From contig OU015496.1 of the NCBI GenBank assembly GCA_907164885.2, forward strand, positions 161,513,109 through 161,577,108: a DNA stretch of 64,000 nucleotides, in the 5' to 3' direction. The translations under genes were made by a program, and so were the position numbers. The notes beneath the pieces were generated by a model, which was not told the DNA's origin, did no database searches, and saw nothing but the letters and a program-made list of their open reading frames with translations. Each line of letters begins with the position of its first letter. The first letter of the stretch is position 1. This DNA is from Dolomedes plantarius (Eukaryota; Arthropoda; Arachnida; Araneae; Dolomedidae). Below, piece by piece: positions 11,095 to 22,792 of the stretch.

Positions 11095-11894
11095 GTGAGT
11101 AGTTTTGTATTCAGCACATATCCTCAGGCTTTCATATGAGAATTATCAAATACACCAGTACCATTTTTTTCCAAATTATTATTTCACTTTGTGTTGAACT
11201 TAATTAAAAAGGCACTTAATTAACCCCTTAACGATCGTATAATTGTCAATAAAACGGTAATAAAAGTGTCTATTTTTTTCGGAGGATTCCATTTATTTCT
11301 TTTTCTGCCACATCTAGTTTAAATAAAAAAACATTCCCAATTACATTATAAATAGACTGGTGCTGCCATATGGTATGTAAAATAAGAAATATAAATTTTT
11401 CAGGGTAAATGAAATGGATTGTTTTAATCTTTTTGGTGTGTTACTTTTAAACACTCCAGCAGGGAAATATCACGGACACGAGAAATAGAGGGCAAAACCT
11501 CACCCCGTAATTTTGACGGGAGCGAGAAGAAATGGGCCAAAAGATTTATTTTTTAAAGGGAACTGTACTTAATTGTTTAACTTGATTATTTACATTATTA
11601 TTTACTGAACTATTTACGTTAAAAAATAATATCGATATTAGGCAAATAATAGCTCAATGATAAGCTACAAGAAATTTTCTCTCTCTGTATTTCTCTGTAT
11701 TAATCTAACATTTTTGAGTTCGCTCTCCTTTTGAAAATGTCATCAAATAAAATGAATGTTTTCACCCAGAAAACTTTTATTTTCATTCAATATTTTCAAA
11801 AATTTTGTATTCTTGTTGCGGAAGACATCAATAATTTGAAGTCTCTTAAAAAAATAGCTTATATGAAAGAATAAAAAAAAACAACGAATTCTGC

Positions 11895-12672
11895 AGGGTT
11901 CCCACCTATATCTGTTACACCCACCCCCCTTAACTTCTTAACAGTGACAGCTTAGGCCTTAAAGTTGATTTCTAGCTATAGTAAAAAGGCTATGAGCTAC
12001 TCGATGAGACAAATTGCAATGCCATCTATCGACAACTTTCGAAATTAGTGTTTTTATCACAAAAACGGTACGAGATACAGGAAAAAAGTCAGCTACAAAG
12101 TTGTTAAGCATCATCGATTTAGTAAGAAAAGACACCTTGCGCGCATTAATACTCAAAACAGAATGTAGAAAATGAACATTTGTTTGGTCACGATTTCAAA
12201 ATTGTCTTGTCATAAAGAGTGGAAGAAAGAAACTGAGACTTTTTCCTATCTTCAGGATCAATTATATATGTTGCTGAAAATGCGTTTCTCCTGCGCCGCA
12301 ACACAGGCTTGTATTTAGTCCGTGATGTGGTCTTTTCGAGCTTCGCCCACATTTCACAACGCCGTAGTGTTGAAAATTACGACCAAACCAATGTTCATTT
12401 TTTGCATTTTGTTTTGAGTATTAATGTGCGCAAGGTATCTTTTCTTAATAAATCGATGATATTGAACAACTTTTTAATTGACTTTTTTCCCGTATCTCGT
12501 ACCATTTTTGAGATAAAAACGCTAATTTCAAAATTTGCCGATAGATGGCGTTGTAAGTTGTCTCATGGAGTAGCATATAGACTTTTTACAATACCTAGAC
12601 ACCAACTTTATGGCCTAAGCAGACATCGTTTAGAAGTTAAGGGATGTGTAACGGATATAGGTTGGAACCCTG
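11895..12672. mobile_element. Fold-back (long-TIR) DNA element, non-coding
   Basis: The left end, CAGGGTTCCCACCTATAT (from 11894), is mirrored by the right end ATATAGGTTGGAACCCTG (to 12672), followed by TA. The arms pair over roughly 300 bp each (about 11894-12200 with about 12370-12672), including a GATACGGG/ACGAGATAC block and the CGCAAGGT/ACCTTGCG block. The 779-bp unit has no transposase. Its ends resemble the CAGGG ends of the 753-3288 element, suggesting a related TA-inserting family. Confidence 0.75.
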
Positions 12673-12713
12673 TATATTTAAACGACTACTTTCGTATCAA
12701 ACAGCCAATAAGT

Positions 12714-13680
12714 ACAGTGATTTCCGCTTATAAGAATCCCGTTTGTTATTACTGTTTTTGATTCTTATAAGCGGTTGATTCTTATAGCCGAAATTTAGGG
12801 TTTTGGACAGGCACACACACACCTATATATATATATATATATAATATACCATAAAATACTCTTTAATTTACGTTATCTTTTATTAAAACTATTTTTTTTA
12901 TTTTAAAATACAACTTAATGTCTAGACCTATAAGAAGATACACATAATTATAGTTAGAGAAGAAAAAAATCCAATATTTGTTACAACATACCTGCATAAC
13001 AGTTTTCACATTTCAACTACAGGGAGGGAGCAACAAAAAGTTCTCTATGGTAGTTTGACGTTATGAAATTTTCAGGAGTCTGTTTATACCTTTTTCAATA
13101 CCAATAGTCTCATACGAAGATTCAGCTTCTAGCTTACGTTTCACGGTTTGATAACGTGGAGAATCTACTAATGTCAGGTTTTCCTAAGTGACAGTGGACA
13201 CTTCGCCGAAGATTTAAGTGTTTCAGGTGTCCAGGAATCCACAGCCAGTATGTGAGAGGTTGGAAAAAAGAGTCCATGTCTTTGTTTTTCAGTGGGGAAA
13301 AGTGAAATCGGACCCGGAAGGGTAAAGATGCCCCCGGGTCAAGCTAATAGGACAGTGTTGTGCTAAAGCGTTTAAGGGGAAACTATTATGTTATGTCTAA
13401 CAAAGAAAGGGATACATTTTACGACTGTATTCCATCCCATCTTATCCCTCTTTCATTAAAAAAATTGAAGAAAGAACTTCGTGCCTTTTGAGGGTTTAAG
13501 TGGCTTTTTTTGAAAAATGAAAGGAAAGCGAAGAGTGTAAGCTGATTCTTAAAACCGGTGCATTGATTCTTTAAAGCGAAAATTTTAACATTGAAATAAT
13601 ACATTTGTTTTTGTTTTTGCGATATTGATACTTATAACGGATGATTATTATAACCACTGATCACTATAAGCAGTGGTTAC
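12714..13680 (-). mobile_element. Pogo/Tigger-like element remnant
   Basis: The ends are imperfect inverted repeats: ACAGTGATTTCCGCTTATAA at about 12714 and the reverse complement of ACAGTAACCACTGCTTATAG ending at about 13680. CAGTNNNNNCCGCTTATAA-type ends are typical of arthropod Tigger elements. A secondary inverted copy of the GATTCTTATAAGCGG motif lies at 12760. Confidence 0.5.
13040..13185 (-). pseudogene. C-terminal remnant of a Tigger/jerky-type transposase
   Basis: The minus strand reads YQTVKRKLEAESSYETIG then LLKIS, a TAA, and RQTTIENFL. The ending QTTI-x-x-F is a recurrent C-terminal motif of pogo/Tigger transposases. An in-frame stop and loss of the catalytic domain show that it is dead. 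The call rests on a short match. Confidence 0.4.
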
Positions 13681-14004
13681 TGTATTTGCTAATCAGAGAT
13701 TTAAAAAATACCAGGAAAAGTGTTCCCTTTAGATTAACATGGGTACTAAAGAACTGCAATGTCAACTAATGCAGTGATCTTACATCTTTTCTTGACAGAG
13801 GTAGGGGAATCAATTAGATCTATATTAGCTATATCAAGTAGAGCTATAGGTACTTGCAGATGTTTTGATATATTTTATAATGAAAGAAACTGCAGAATAA
13901 ATTATAAACAAAAATATTTTGTTAGCGGATAAGTAGTTAAGCCTTGATATTTATTTTCCTTTTTACCCCATTTATTTACGGAAATTAACTTTTCTTGAAT
14001 TCAG

Positions 14005-14146
14005 GCATGTGTAAACTTCAACGATAATGGAGTTTGTAAAGAAGAATGTCCCCCAATACGGAGATATAATCCTGCTACAAATTCTTGGGAGAAAAATCCG
14101 GAGTTTAAGTATGCCTATGGATCAACCTGTGTGGAAGACTGCCCTG
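14005..14146 (+). CDS. Egfr: EGFR exon 2: furin-like domain
   Basis: The acceptor is GAATTCAG at 14004; the donor GTAAGT is at 14147. The exon enters in phase 0 and leaves in phase 1. It encodes ACVNFNDNGVCKEECPP, an RRYNPATNSWEKNPEFKY stretch and AYGSTCVEDCP. These match the very conserved domain II segment of ErbB receptors (CPP-YNPTT...NP-GKY-FGATCV-CP), including its cysteines. This is one of the strongest identifiers of the gene. Confidence 0.93.
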
Positions 14147-14199
14147 GTAAGTTTGACTAGTTTAAATAGCAATAATTTTTAGATTATGTAATTTGGTTA

Positions 14200-14333
14200 T
14201 CCAGCTGCCCACATGGTGTAGGTGCTTAGCGTTTTGAGCTGCTACGAAGTTGGCCTGGGTTCAAATCCCGAATTAAGGCTTAGTCGTTTCCATGTCGTCC
14301 CTCTCATAATGCTGGCTCTGATATATGGTGCTC
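14200..14333 (+). mobile_element. tRNA-derived SINE
   Basis: An internal polymerase III promoter is visible: a box A match TGGTGTAGGTG at about 14214 and a perfect box B GGTTCAAATCC at about 14257. The flanks do not fold into a full tRNA, and the body continues into unrelated sequence, so this is a SINE head, not a tRNA gene. It runs directly into the first unit of the tandem array that resumes at 16919. Confidence 0.65.
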
Positions 14334-14491
14334 CCATGATAAAGAATCCGGTAAATAGCGTTGAATAACAAATGTCGAATGTCTCACGACAATGTGCCTC
14401 CGCATTAGAAAAGAAGTTATTGATTTCTATTTTGTATTATTATATTATAATAGCATATTTTTTATGATAATAACATTATGTAATATAATAA
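14334..14491 (+). repeat. First half of tandem-array unit 1 (array resumes at 16919)
   Basis: This segment (AAAGAATCCGGTAAATAGCG onward) matches the start of the units at 17052, 17349 and 17658. It stops mid-unit at an A|T where a Helitron is inserted. Joining 14491 to 16919 gives sequence that aligns through the same point of unit 2. Confidence 0.8.
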
Positions 14492-14759
14492 TCTATATAT
14501 TTAAGTTGCTAAGCCGATTCTTTGGGCAGTCCGTGAGAGAAAACTACTGCATCAATTTACTTGATTTTGGTCTTAAATGAAAGATTTTAGTCCATAGATG
14601 TGTCAAATTTGGTTTTAGTAACCGCAATTTCTATAATTAGCAATAATTTGCAATTAAAAATTGCTTTCTGCGGATGCTCAGTGAGATGTTTAAATCTGGC
14701 TTTAGATACTCACTAAGCACGACGCCGCATAAACACGTTAATTTGTTTATTCCGATAAA

Positions 14760-14790
<31 letters not shown>

Positions 14791-15142
14791 GCCATTTTTA
14801 ACTAGCCAGGCTTCGCCCGGCTATGCTCGGGCTTCGTCCAGCTATCGAATCACTTGTCACTCGAAACGCAGTTCACTTGAATTGAAATTTTTTTCACTTT
14901 TAATTGCCAAAAAATCAGTACATCTTCAAATGATCTATTTATGATTTAAAAGTTTGAATTAAAAGTATGAAAGATAGAAAAGGAATTAAAAATTTGACAC
15001 ACGATGAAAAATTTCTTTTCAGTGATTCATATTTTAGTCAGAATCACGCTGTGAAGGAATCTCGCTTTGTTTACATCGTCAAAGATGGATGATCTCACAG
15101 GAGACGCATTCATTATAATCCAAATATCTCTAAAACTACTTA

Positions 15143-16458
15143 GGTCATCCAGAAAGTAAGTACCGTTTGCGCATATCTCCCGCGCATCTGACAGCACGAA
15201 GGTCGCGCATGCGTAGTTACATCCTTCAACTCGAGAAAGAACTAGCCTAACCATTTTGTTTGATTACGTTAACGTTTGAAGTCATTGTTTGCTGGTAATC
15301 ATTTTTAAAACAATCGATCGGCCCGCCAGCTGTGAAATACGAGCTGTTATGAAGTTTTTGAATGCGAGAAATATTCGACCTTGTGAAATTTATCGTCAGA
15401 TAGGTGAAACTTACGGAGAGAATGCGATGAGTGAAGATGTGGTGCGAAAGTGGGTTAGGATGTTAATGAAGGAAAGGAAAATGTCCACGACGAGGAGCAC
15501 AGTGGACACCCGTCGTTAATCACCGAAGAATTGGTGTGTTGCATCGACGAAAAAGATCGCTCCAATACGCGTTTCACGATTTCTGATTTGTCAATGCATT
15601 TTCAAAACATTTCACGATCTTTATTACACGAAATTGTGAGTGAACATTTGCACTACAAAAAATTGTGTGCGCAATGGTTACCGAAAACATTAACGGACTT
15701 TGTAAAACGAAACGCATCGGAGCATCCTTGGAGTTTTGCAGCGTTATGCTACGGGGGAAAATGATTTTTTTTTAAAAGGATTGTCACAGGCGATGAAACA
15801 TGGATTTGTTACGAGACACCTGAAACGAAACGACAGTCAATGGAATGGTAGCATACTGGTTCCTCGAAACTCAAGAAAGCATAATACTCTTTTTTCAAGA
15901 AAAATCATGTGCACCGTCTTTTGGGACTGGCAAGGAATTTTGTTAGGGGACTGGAGGGAACGAGGCACAACAATCAACTCTACAGCTTACTGTGAGACAT
16001 TGAAGAAGTTACGGAGTGCGATGCAGAACAAAAGGTGTGGACTACTGACTTCTGGTATTGTGTTTGTGCATGATAACGCGCGGTCGCATACCGCGTAACG
16101 ACGACGCTGGTTGATTAATTTCGCTGAGAACAACTCAGTCAGCCTCCTTATAGTCCGGACCTAGCTGCATCCGATTTCCATTTGTTTTATCATCTCAAGA
16201 AATTTCTTGCCGGCCAGCACTTTGCAAGTGATAATGAGATCAAGGTAAACGTCCAGAACTGGTTCAGGTCACAGGCGGCCGAATTCTACGAAGCGGGTAT
16301 GTTTCAATTAGTGCCAAGATATGACACATGCCTTAATTCGCATGGTGAATATGTCGAAAAGCAGTTTAAGTTGTGTAGATTTTTCTGTAATAAAATACAA
16401 ATGAAAACAAATTGCTAATCTTTTTTATACCTAAATGGTACTTACTTTCTGGATGAGC
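15143..16458 (+). mobile_element. Mariner transposon, full length but decayed
   Basis: The inverted repeats are GGTCATCCAGAAAGTAAGTA at 15143 and its reverse complement (with one change) ending 16458. TA lies on both sides (15141-15142, 16459-16460). The length of 1316 bp is normal for mariner. It sits inside Helitron B and so is the youngest of the three nested insertions. Confidence 0.88.
15289..16418 (+). pseudogene. Mariner transposase, multiple frameshifts
   Basis: Family blocks appear in order but in different frames. The N-terminal helix-turn-helix (EIRAVMKFLNARNIRPCEI, YGENAMSEDVVRKWVRM) is at 15289-15519. The linker (HFQNISRSLLHEIVSEHLHY) is at 15531-15764. The first catalytic Asp (IVTGDETWICYE) is near 15780. 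The second (HDNARSHTA) ends at 16098. The mariner-specific third-Asp block (SPDLAASDFHLFYHLKKF) is at about 16155-16210. At least four frame changes and several stops lie between them. Confidence 0.85.
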
Positions 16459-16918
16459 TAAGTATTAAAGTAACAGTATAAGTATACACAGAAAAAATTA
16501 TCATTTTTTAAAGCTCTTTCCAAATATGTAACATTTATGCTCTTTCCTGAAAAAAAATACTTAGATTTCGACATTTTGAAACATGGCCGAATTTCATACC
16601 GCATACCATACCGGAAACAGTATACCCGGAATTGTTCCACCGACCGACCGACAAAGTTTTTCTTTTATTTATATAGATTATGTTAGGGAGATATAGAATT
16701 AAATTCGACAAGGTTACTGAGTACCCATACCAAGTTATTAGTTTGTCATTGAGTAACCATATTTCTTTTTATTGGGTTCAATAGTAATTTTAGAAAGTGT
16801 ATTTCTCTCTTCTAAATATTATGATTTTAAACATTTGGCAATGATGTGTTGAGAATAATTTGTGTATTAGTAAGTTTATTTACTATCCAGCCGTCATGTT
16901 TTCTCGGGTACCAACTAA

Positions 16919-17968
16919 TAATTAAATAGTGTACTTTGTTCATAACAATGTAATAATATCATTATAAAATTACTTATTTGTTTATAATAGTTTCATAACA
17001 TTTTCTCCTATGTAATATATACTTTTATTTTAATATAATATAATATTTTTTGTAATAAAGTATCCCGTAAATCACGTTGAATAACAAATGTCGGATGTCT
17101 CACTACAAAGTGTTTCCGCATTAGAAAAAAAAGTTATTAATTTATATTTTGTATAATTATATTATAATGGTATATTTTTTATGATAATATGATTATGTAA
17201 TGTAATAATAATTAAATAACAATGTTTATAACAATGTAATAATATCATTTTGTGTGGTACTATAGAATTACATATTTGTTTATAATAGTTTCATAAAATT
17301 TTCTCTTACGTAATATATTTGTTTATTGTACTGTAATATAATACATTTGTAATAAAGAATCCAGTAAATCGCGTTGAATTACAAATTTCGGATGTCTCAG
17401 GGCAAAATGCCTCCGCATTAGAAAAAAAAGTTATTAATTTATACTTTGTATAATTATATTATTGTATATTATAGTGGCATATTTTTATGATAAAATGATT
17501 ATGTAATATTATAATAATAAAATAAAGTAATTTGTTCATAACAATGCAATGATATCATTTTGTATGGTATTATAAAAGTACATATTTCTTATAATAATTT
17601 CATAAAATTTTCTCTTATGTAATATATTTGTTTATTTTAATATAATATAATATTTTTGTAATAAAGAATCCAGTAAATCGCGTTGAATAACAAATGTTAG
17701 ATGTCTCCCGGTAAAATGTCTCCGCATTAGAAAAAAAAGTTATTAATTTATATTCTGTATAATTATATTATTGTATATAAAAATGGCATATTTTTTATAA
17801 TAATATCATTATGTAGTATAACAATAATATAATAAAATACTTTGTTTATATCAATGTTATAATATCATTTTGTATGGTACCGTAAAATTACATATTTATT
17901 TATAACAGTTTCATAAGATTTTCTCCTATATAATATATTTGTTTATTTTAATGTAATATAATATTTTT
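16919..17968 (+). repeat. Tandem array, period about 300 bp, about 3.5 units
   Basis: Units begin with GTAATAAAG at 17052, 17349 and 17658 (spacing 297 and 309). The second half of unit 1 is at 16919-17051. Each unit holds a relatively conserved 5' part (AAATCGCGTTGAATAACAAA, CTCCGCATTAGAAAAAAAAG) and an AT-rich 3' part. The first unit follows a SINE, so the unit may be a SINE tail that expanded in tandem. Confidence 0.8.
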
Positions 17969-18108
17969 GTTTATAATAATATATTACATAATTTTCCCAC
18001 TATAACATCATAATGCAATACATTTGAGCGTAATAAAATAACTTTGTATTTGATAATGTCAGCAACAGCAGTGATAAACTTTCATCTCAAAATGTGTTTT
18101 ATTTTTAG

Positions 18109-18213
18109 TGTATTTACTTAGAGATAACGGCACATGCGTAGAGTCATGCCCTGACACGAAAAAAGCTGTTGATGGAGAGTGTGTCCCTTGTGGTGATGGT
18201 CCATGTCCTAGAG
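18109..18213 (+). CDS. Egfr: EGFR exon 3: end of furin-like domain
   Basis: The acceptor is ATTTTTAG at 18108; the donor GTAAAT is at 18214. Phase 1 in and out. It encodes VYLLRDNGTCVESCPDTKKA and CVPCGDGPCPR. The C-x-x-C-x-GPC ending is the close of ErbB domain II, just before the L2 domain. The intron that follows is 14.8 kb. Confidence 0.9.
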
Positions 18214-18540
18214 GTAAATATTTGTGTATTTTTTTAACTAACTACTCATTCTTCAATTATAACACTGAATGTTACGGAAGAGTTAACGAGAATATTTTAC
18301 TACCTCATTCAAAGATTAAAATTATAAAAAAAAATATGATCAAGAAATATTCTCTCTCTAATCATGAAGGGAATTTCATTAAATTCATGATTTACGCTGT
18401 AAAATCACTAGTTTAAACTTCACACCTTAATTATTTCGCTAAGACATGCGTTGTTGTCCTTGTTGTGTCTTATGCTCCCTGGCTAGAAGGTCCAGAACAG
18501 GTCCATATAGGTTTCTTGCCATAGACGTAGTGTCGGGGGT
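18214..18540 (+). other. Egfr: Start of EGFR intron 3, no feature seen
   Basis: AT-rich intron sequence. An open frame continues past the donor to 18416, but it loses all cysteine-rich character there, so it is read-through and not exon. Confidence 0.5.
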
Positions 18541-18966
18541 GCACGGGGGCACATGCCCCCCCCCCCAACTTAACTTGAAATAAACTTAAACGTTGATAGA
18601 AGTTCAGTTAAAATCAGAAAATTGTAGAAAACTTTTAAGAAAGTTGTTTTTTTCGCTTTTTCAAGCTGTGAAACTGAAGATTCCGATTATGTCTTTAGCC
18701 TTAAAATAGATTTTAATAATGATATGGTCCCTAACAAAAATTCGATACTCTAACTTTTTCTCATTTTTTATATTATATTTAAATTTGTTATTGTATAACT
18801 TTTGAATACTACTCTCAAACATCAATTCTATTGTTATTCAATAAAAAATCATAATTTTTCGTATTTAAAGGAATGCCAGGTAGTCAATGCGTTGAGGAGG
18901 GCCTTAACTGAATTCAATTCGCCCCCCCCCCACACACAAAAAAGTTAGAAACACGCTTCGCCTATG
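18541..18966. repeat. Dispersed repeat, second copy at 63250-63491
   Basis: The AACTTAACTTGAAATAAA... block and its next roughly 220 bases (including ATTCCGATTATGTCTTTAGC) recur at 63290-63480. Both copies start after a long C run. The family is not identified. At about 18770 this copy shows the uninterrupted form of the site where a Helitron lies at 63492. Confidence 0.6.
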
Positions 18967-19245
18967 CATCGGACTGAAGTGTGCGACTAGCCCCACAATG
19001 GTCGGAGTCCGTCTTAGTTAGTTGCCACCTCAATTTTGACTGAGCACCCTCTAGAATTGACATTTGGGAGGTTCGTACCCTCTCCCACCCTCTCTGACCT
19101 CATAGAGGGAGTTTTCGGACTACGGATTTAACTTGCCCATATCCGGTCTACACACGAAGTTATTGAATGACACGCGTCGTGATTCTATCCGAGCACCCTC
19201 AGCACCGAAAGCCAGCACGCTATAACAAGGCTACCTGGAGCCCAT
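18967..19245 (-). mobile_element. tRNA-derived SINE, second family, degraded copy
   Basis: Read on the minus strand from about 19245, it begins with a decayed box A (TAGCCTTGTTATAGCG) and the sequence GGCTTTCGGTGCTGAGGG, then a body with CCTCTATGAGGTCAGA. The same body is present at 34148-34478 with a better promoter. Confidence 0.6.
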
Positions 19246-20424
19246 GACATGCGTCATATGTAACAACATTAGTCAGCTTCTTAAAATCCACCATAGCAAA
19301 TAAAAATGATAACTGATTGCGAACGTAATATGGTATTTAAAAATTATGAATTATCTAAATCCACGATTACTAATCACTACTTGGATTTCAGACACCAATT
19401 CAAATTTTCTTATGAAAAAATAATTTACCATATGTGAAGTTCACTGTTTCCTTTACCCTTAAGGTAATGTATAAACTAAACAATGAAATCACAATTAACA
19501 AGATCCGATGAGGTTTTCTACACTAAACTATTTATTCCAACACAATTAGACTACATAAATACAGTACTCAATTTCTAGCAGGCAACGGGGAATTATATAT
19601 CGCGGGTGTTAATCTCGGTAGTTATATTACGGAAACCCTACCAAACTTCAGCCACGCCACTGCTTGTACATACGCCACACTAACCTTTCTGTCTTCACTT
19701 TATCACCAGGCCGCTGGAACGATAGCTAACCTCAAAATGCCTTCGGTAAACTTGATAATGTCCGGCCGCTGTACGGCAAAGCGATCTTCACTCCAATTGT
19801 TTTTCGTTCGTTGCTCACCTCCGTCCGACCTCGCCTCGTAGTGTATTGCTCTCACTCTCAAGCGTGTACGCTACCCACGGGGATTCCCGTCTATTAGAAA
19901 ATCCCCGCTCATTTGCATAAGGCCCTTCTTCTTCTTCAAACGGCGATTTATTTAAACCAGGTGGGGAGTTAATTTTGATTTAATACGTCGCACATTATAA
20001 TTCCATGTCTTAGTTTGTATTTTTAGAAAACTGGTAATTTATACTAATCTCTCTGCTTTTAGTAAGTATGACTCGCCTACTCGTCTACCTGGTAAAATAT
20101 TTGTTCATAAATTTGTCTTTTAATAATTTTCTTTCCCCCTTCTTCTAAAAATTCAATAATGTTCATTTATTTCTTATTTCTACTTCATAACTATGTCTTC
20201 TCATTTCCTTTTCTTCAACTATTCTCTGTATCTGATATCGATTTTTGGTTTATACGAAAGGACTTAAATTGTTACTGCCCAATCCCTGTTCTATTTGAAT
20301 CCTTTTCATGCCTCCGCCGCAGTCACCCACTCCAGCAATATAATTTTGAAAAATTATGTTGTTTATCCTGTTTATATTAAAGAGTTTAATGATCCTCGCA
20401 TTAGTGTATTTCCTTTCAACCACG
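19246..20424. other. Intron sequence without recognised gene
   Basis: AT-rich sequence with a less AT-rich patch at about 19560-19960. No ORF with family-like motifs and no clear terminal repeats seen. Confidence 0.4.
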
Positions 20425-21950
20425 CTGCTGTGTACTAACCCAATTTGATTCGTTTACCTTAATGTTAACCTATGGAGAAAATTTGTCCAAGGATTGCCAA
20501 CCTGGATTAAAAGATTTTTTTTTTAAATTGTGCTCCGTGATTGTGCTCCGTAATAGAAAAAGGAATTTTACCTTCGGACATTTTTCATTTAAAAAAAAAA
20601 TGCAAACAAAATTATAAAGTTTAAGGGAACAAGGGACCTTCAACTTCCTTTTTTCTTTTATTTTCAATGTTTTACTCTATATACTACATGAGTATAATTA
20701 ATAGTATTTTCTACTACATTGAAGACACTTCTAATTCCCAAAATAGTATTTTGTGAAAAAATAAGACCTGTTTATCAAAAAATTCTTCAAAAATGCTAAA
20801 CTTGTTTCAAAATGCTCCAAGTGCATTCATTTTCTTCCGATTTCTTCCAAATTTCAGGATGGTTAATGGAAGTGTTTGTCACAAAACTGTGCATCTTTCT
20901 TTGAAATCATAAGTTCGTTTCAAATTTAGAGACCATGAAATAAAGTAAAAACATAAAAATATAACAGACAGAATAAAAAAATAATTATTTAAGACTTTAG
21001 AATCATACAATAAAAACCAACGAATAGCACAGTTATATTTATATTCATACGGTAAACTTATAATAAAATATTTAAGGTTTCTAATTCATATGGAATGTGC
21101 AGGAAGCATTTTGAAAAAAGTTAGCATCTTTGAAATTTTGTTTGAAAACCAGGAATTATTCTGATAAAATTCCTTACCTCGAATTCTAAGGGTTATCAAT
21201 GTAGTAAAAAGGAAATATAAAAAAACAACGAAATGCACAATTATATTTATATTCATGTGGTAAACTTATAATAAAAAAATTAAGGTTTTTAATTCATTTG
21301 GGATGCACAGGAAGCATATTGAAAAAATTTTGCATTTTTGAAATTTTTTTGAAAAACAGGAATTATTCTGAAAAAATTCCTTACCTTGGATTCTAAGGGT
21401 TATCAACGTAGTAAAAAATAAAATATCATACAAAAAAAAAAACGAAATTCAAAATTATATTTATATTCATACGTAAACTTATATTTAAAAATTTAAGGCT
21501 TTTAATTCATTTGGAATGCGCAGGAAGCATTTTGAAAAAAGTTAGCATTTTAGAAATTTTTTTTTGAAAACAGGAAATATTCTGAAAAAATTCCTTATGT
21601 TGAATTCTAAGGGTTATCAATGTAGTAAAAAAGAAAATATACTATTCTCATTTTGTATATAAAACTAAAAACTGAAATTAAAAATTCGAGTTTGAAAGTC
21701 CCTTGTACCCTTAAATTATTCTAGCAAAGTATCTGGTATAGTGTGTTTCAAACGATCATGAATTCCTTTGGTTGACGAAATTTATAAAATGAATCCTTTT
21801 GCAAAGTTCAGGCTATCTGATAATACCGTTTTTTATTTGATTATCAGTATTTATACAGCTGTAAATAAGGGACAAATTTTCTCAGTAGGTAAACATCGAG
21901 ATGAGCGAATCCAATAGGGTTAATTAGACATGCTTCCTGGCCGAGAAAAA
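20425..21950. mobile_element. Fold-back MITE (family B copy 1), split by a TTAA MITE
   Basis: The left arm 20425-20620 (GCTGTGTACTAACCC... CTATGGAGAAAATTTGTCC) and right arm 21715-21950 form inverted repeats. The same structure, uninterrupted, is at 51663-52095. Removing 20621-21710 leaves about 430 bp, the same size as that second copy. Confidence 0.7.
20621..21714. mobile_element. TTAA-flanked MITE (piggyBac-type), with internal tandem repeats
   Basis: TTAA lies at both ends (20621-20624, 21711-21714), with inverted termini GGGAACAAGGGACCTTCAA and its counterpart. The interior holds three tandem units of about 210 bp between about 20990 and 21640, each ending ATTCTAAGGGTTATCAA (near 21183, 21390, 21603). 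A second, shorter copy with one such unit is at 45627-46300. Confidence 0.75.
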
Positions 21951-22761
21951 GTTCTATAATGTTATTGAAACTAGTTGTCCTTCTTATAGTTTTTAAGGGG
22001 ACTCGGTACCAAATTTTTTTTTTGTAAATAACAATAATATTTAAGTTTTTGGATGATGTTTCAATAAAGCATAATCATTACTTACAATAATAGACCTTAA
22101 ATTGATAAAACAATAACTTTTTTTTAAATTTAATTTTTTAAAAATATTTTAACACTTTTAAAATTTCTTCTCCTTTTTTAATTTTGGTGTTTGAAACAAG
22201 ATTTTTTTTATCTTATATTCAGGGTACTCTTTTCTACAAAAGTAAGCATCAGAATTTTCGATATAAAAATTAGATCAGAAGAAAAAATTAATAATTGGAT
22301 GTCTATGGAAAACACCCTTGAAAATAGCATATATTTCAAATTCATATTTAAAAAAAAATATTTTAAAGGTATCAAAAAATAAGATGCTTACTTATCATTA
22401 ATAGAATCTAAAGATACACTAAAAAAGTTTGAGACAATTTCCTGAAATATTCTGGAAGCCTTCGCATTTTGATTATATAGGAAATCTGAAAAATTACGAA
22501 CTGAGAAAAATGAGTTTAAACATTTCATTTACAAAGAAACAATACTAAATTTTATCCAAATGTCTCCAAACTTTTTCTCAGTGAATAATGGAACATTTTT
22601 TTAGTTTTCCTCACTAGAAGAAAGTGTTAGATGTTAAAATCATGGAATTAGAGGCTAATGTATATGGTAGCACTTAGTTATTAAATAAACAAAATTGCAC
22701 ATTTTCAGTAGAAAAATACCCCACAGTTGCAAAAGTAGAGATTATAATCATTTTTAATTTG

Positions 22762-22792
<31 letters not shown>

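Larger units (their letters stand above)
14802..16677 (-). mobile_element. Helitron B nested in Helitron A
   Basis: On the minus strand the element begins TCTATATAAATAAAAG at 16677 (preceded by A) and ends CTAG at 14802 (followed by T). The 3' hairpin is clear: GCCGGGC-GAA-GCCTGGC, a 7-bp stem with one G.T pair, just before CTAG. The 5' subterminal GTCGGTCGGTCGG is typical of the group. The related sequence at about 63800 has no insertion at the corresponding GCCATTTTTA|T site. A mariner splits it. Confidence 0.75.
14492..16918 (+). mobile_element. Helitron A, containing nested Helitron B and a mariner
   Basis: The 5' end is TCTATATATTTAAGTTGC preceded by A (14491). The 3' end is CTAA (16915-16918) followed by T, fitting the Helitron 5'-TC...CTRR-3' and A|T target rules. 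Removing the element restores an uninterrupted tandem-array unit. A second copy of the 5' portion lies at 63492-64000. No Rep/helicase ORF is present, so it is non-autonomous. Without the nested insertions the element is about 0.55 kb. The 3' hairpin is weak. Confidence 0.7.

Noticed and set aside
12309..12761. 150-codon plus-strand open frame
   Set aside because: Lies in the right arm of a fold-back element; a similar frame appears antisense in the left arm, so it follows from the repeat.
14200..14280. Possible tRNA gene
   Set aside because: Box A and box B are present, but no acceptor stem or cloverleaf can be formed; SINE head instead.
17052..17968. CRISPR or rRNA-spacer array
   Set aside because: About 300-bp AT-rich units without spacers; simple tandem repetition.
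18214..18416. Extension of exon 3 open frame
   Set aside because: Lies beyond a good donor and has no cysteine-rich or conserved content; read-through into the intron.
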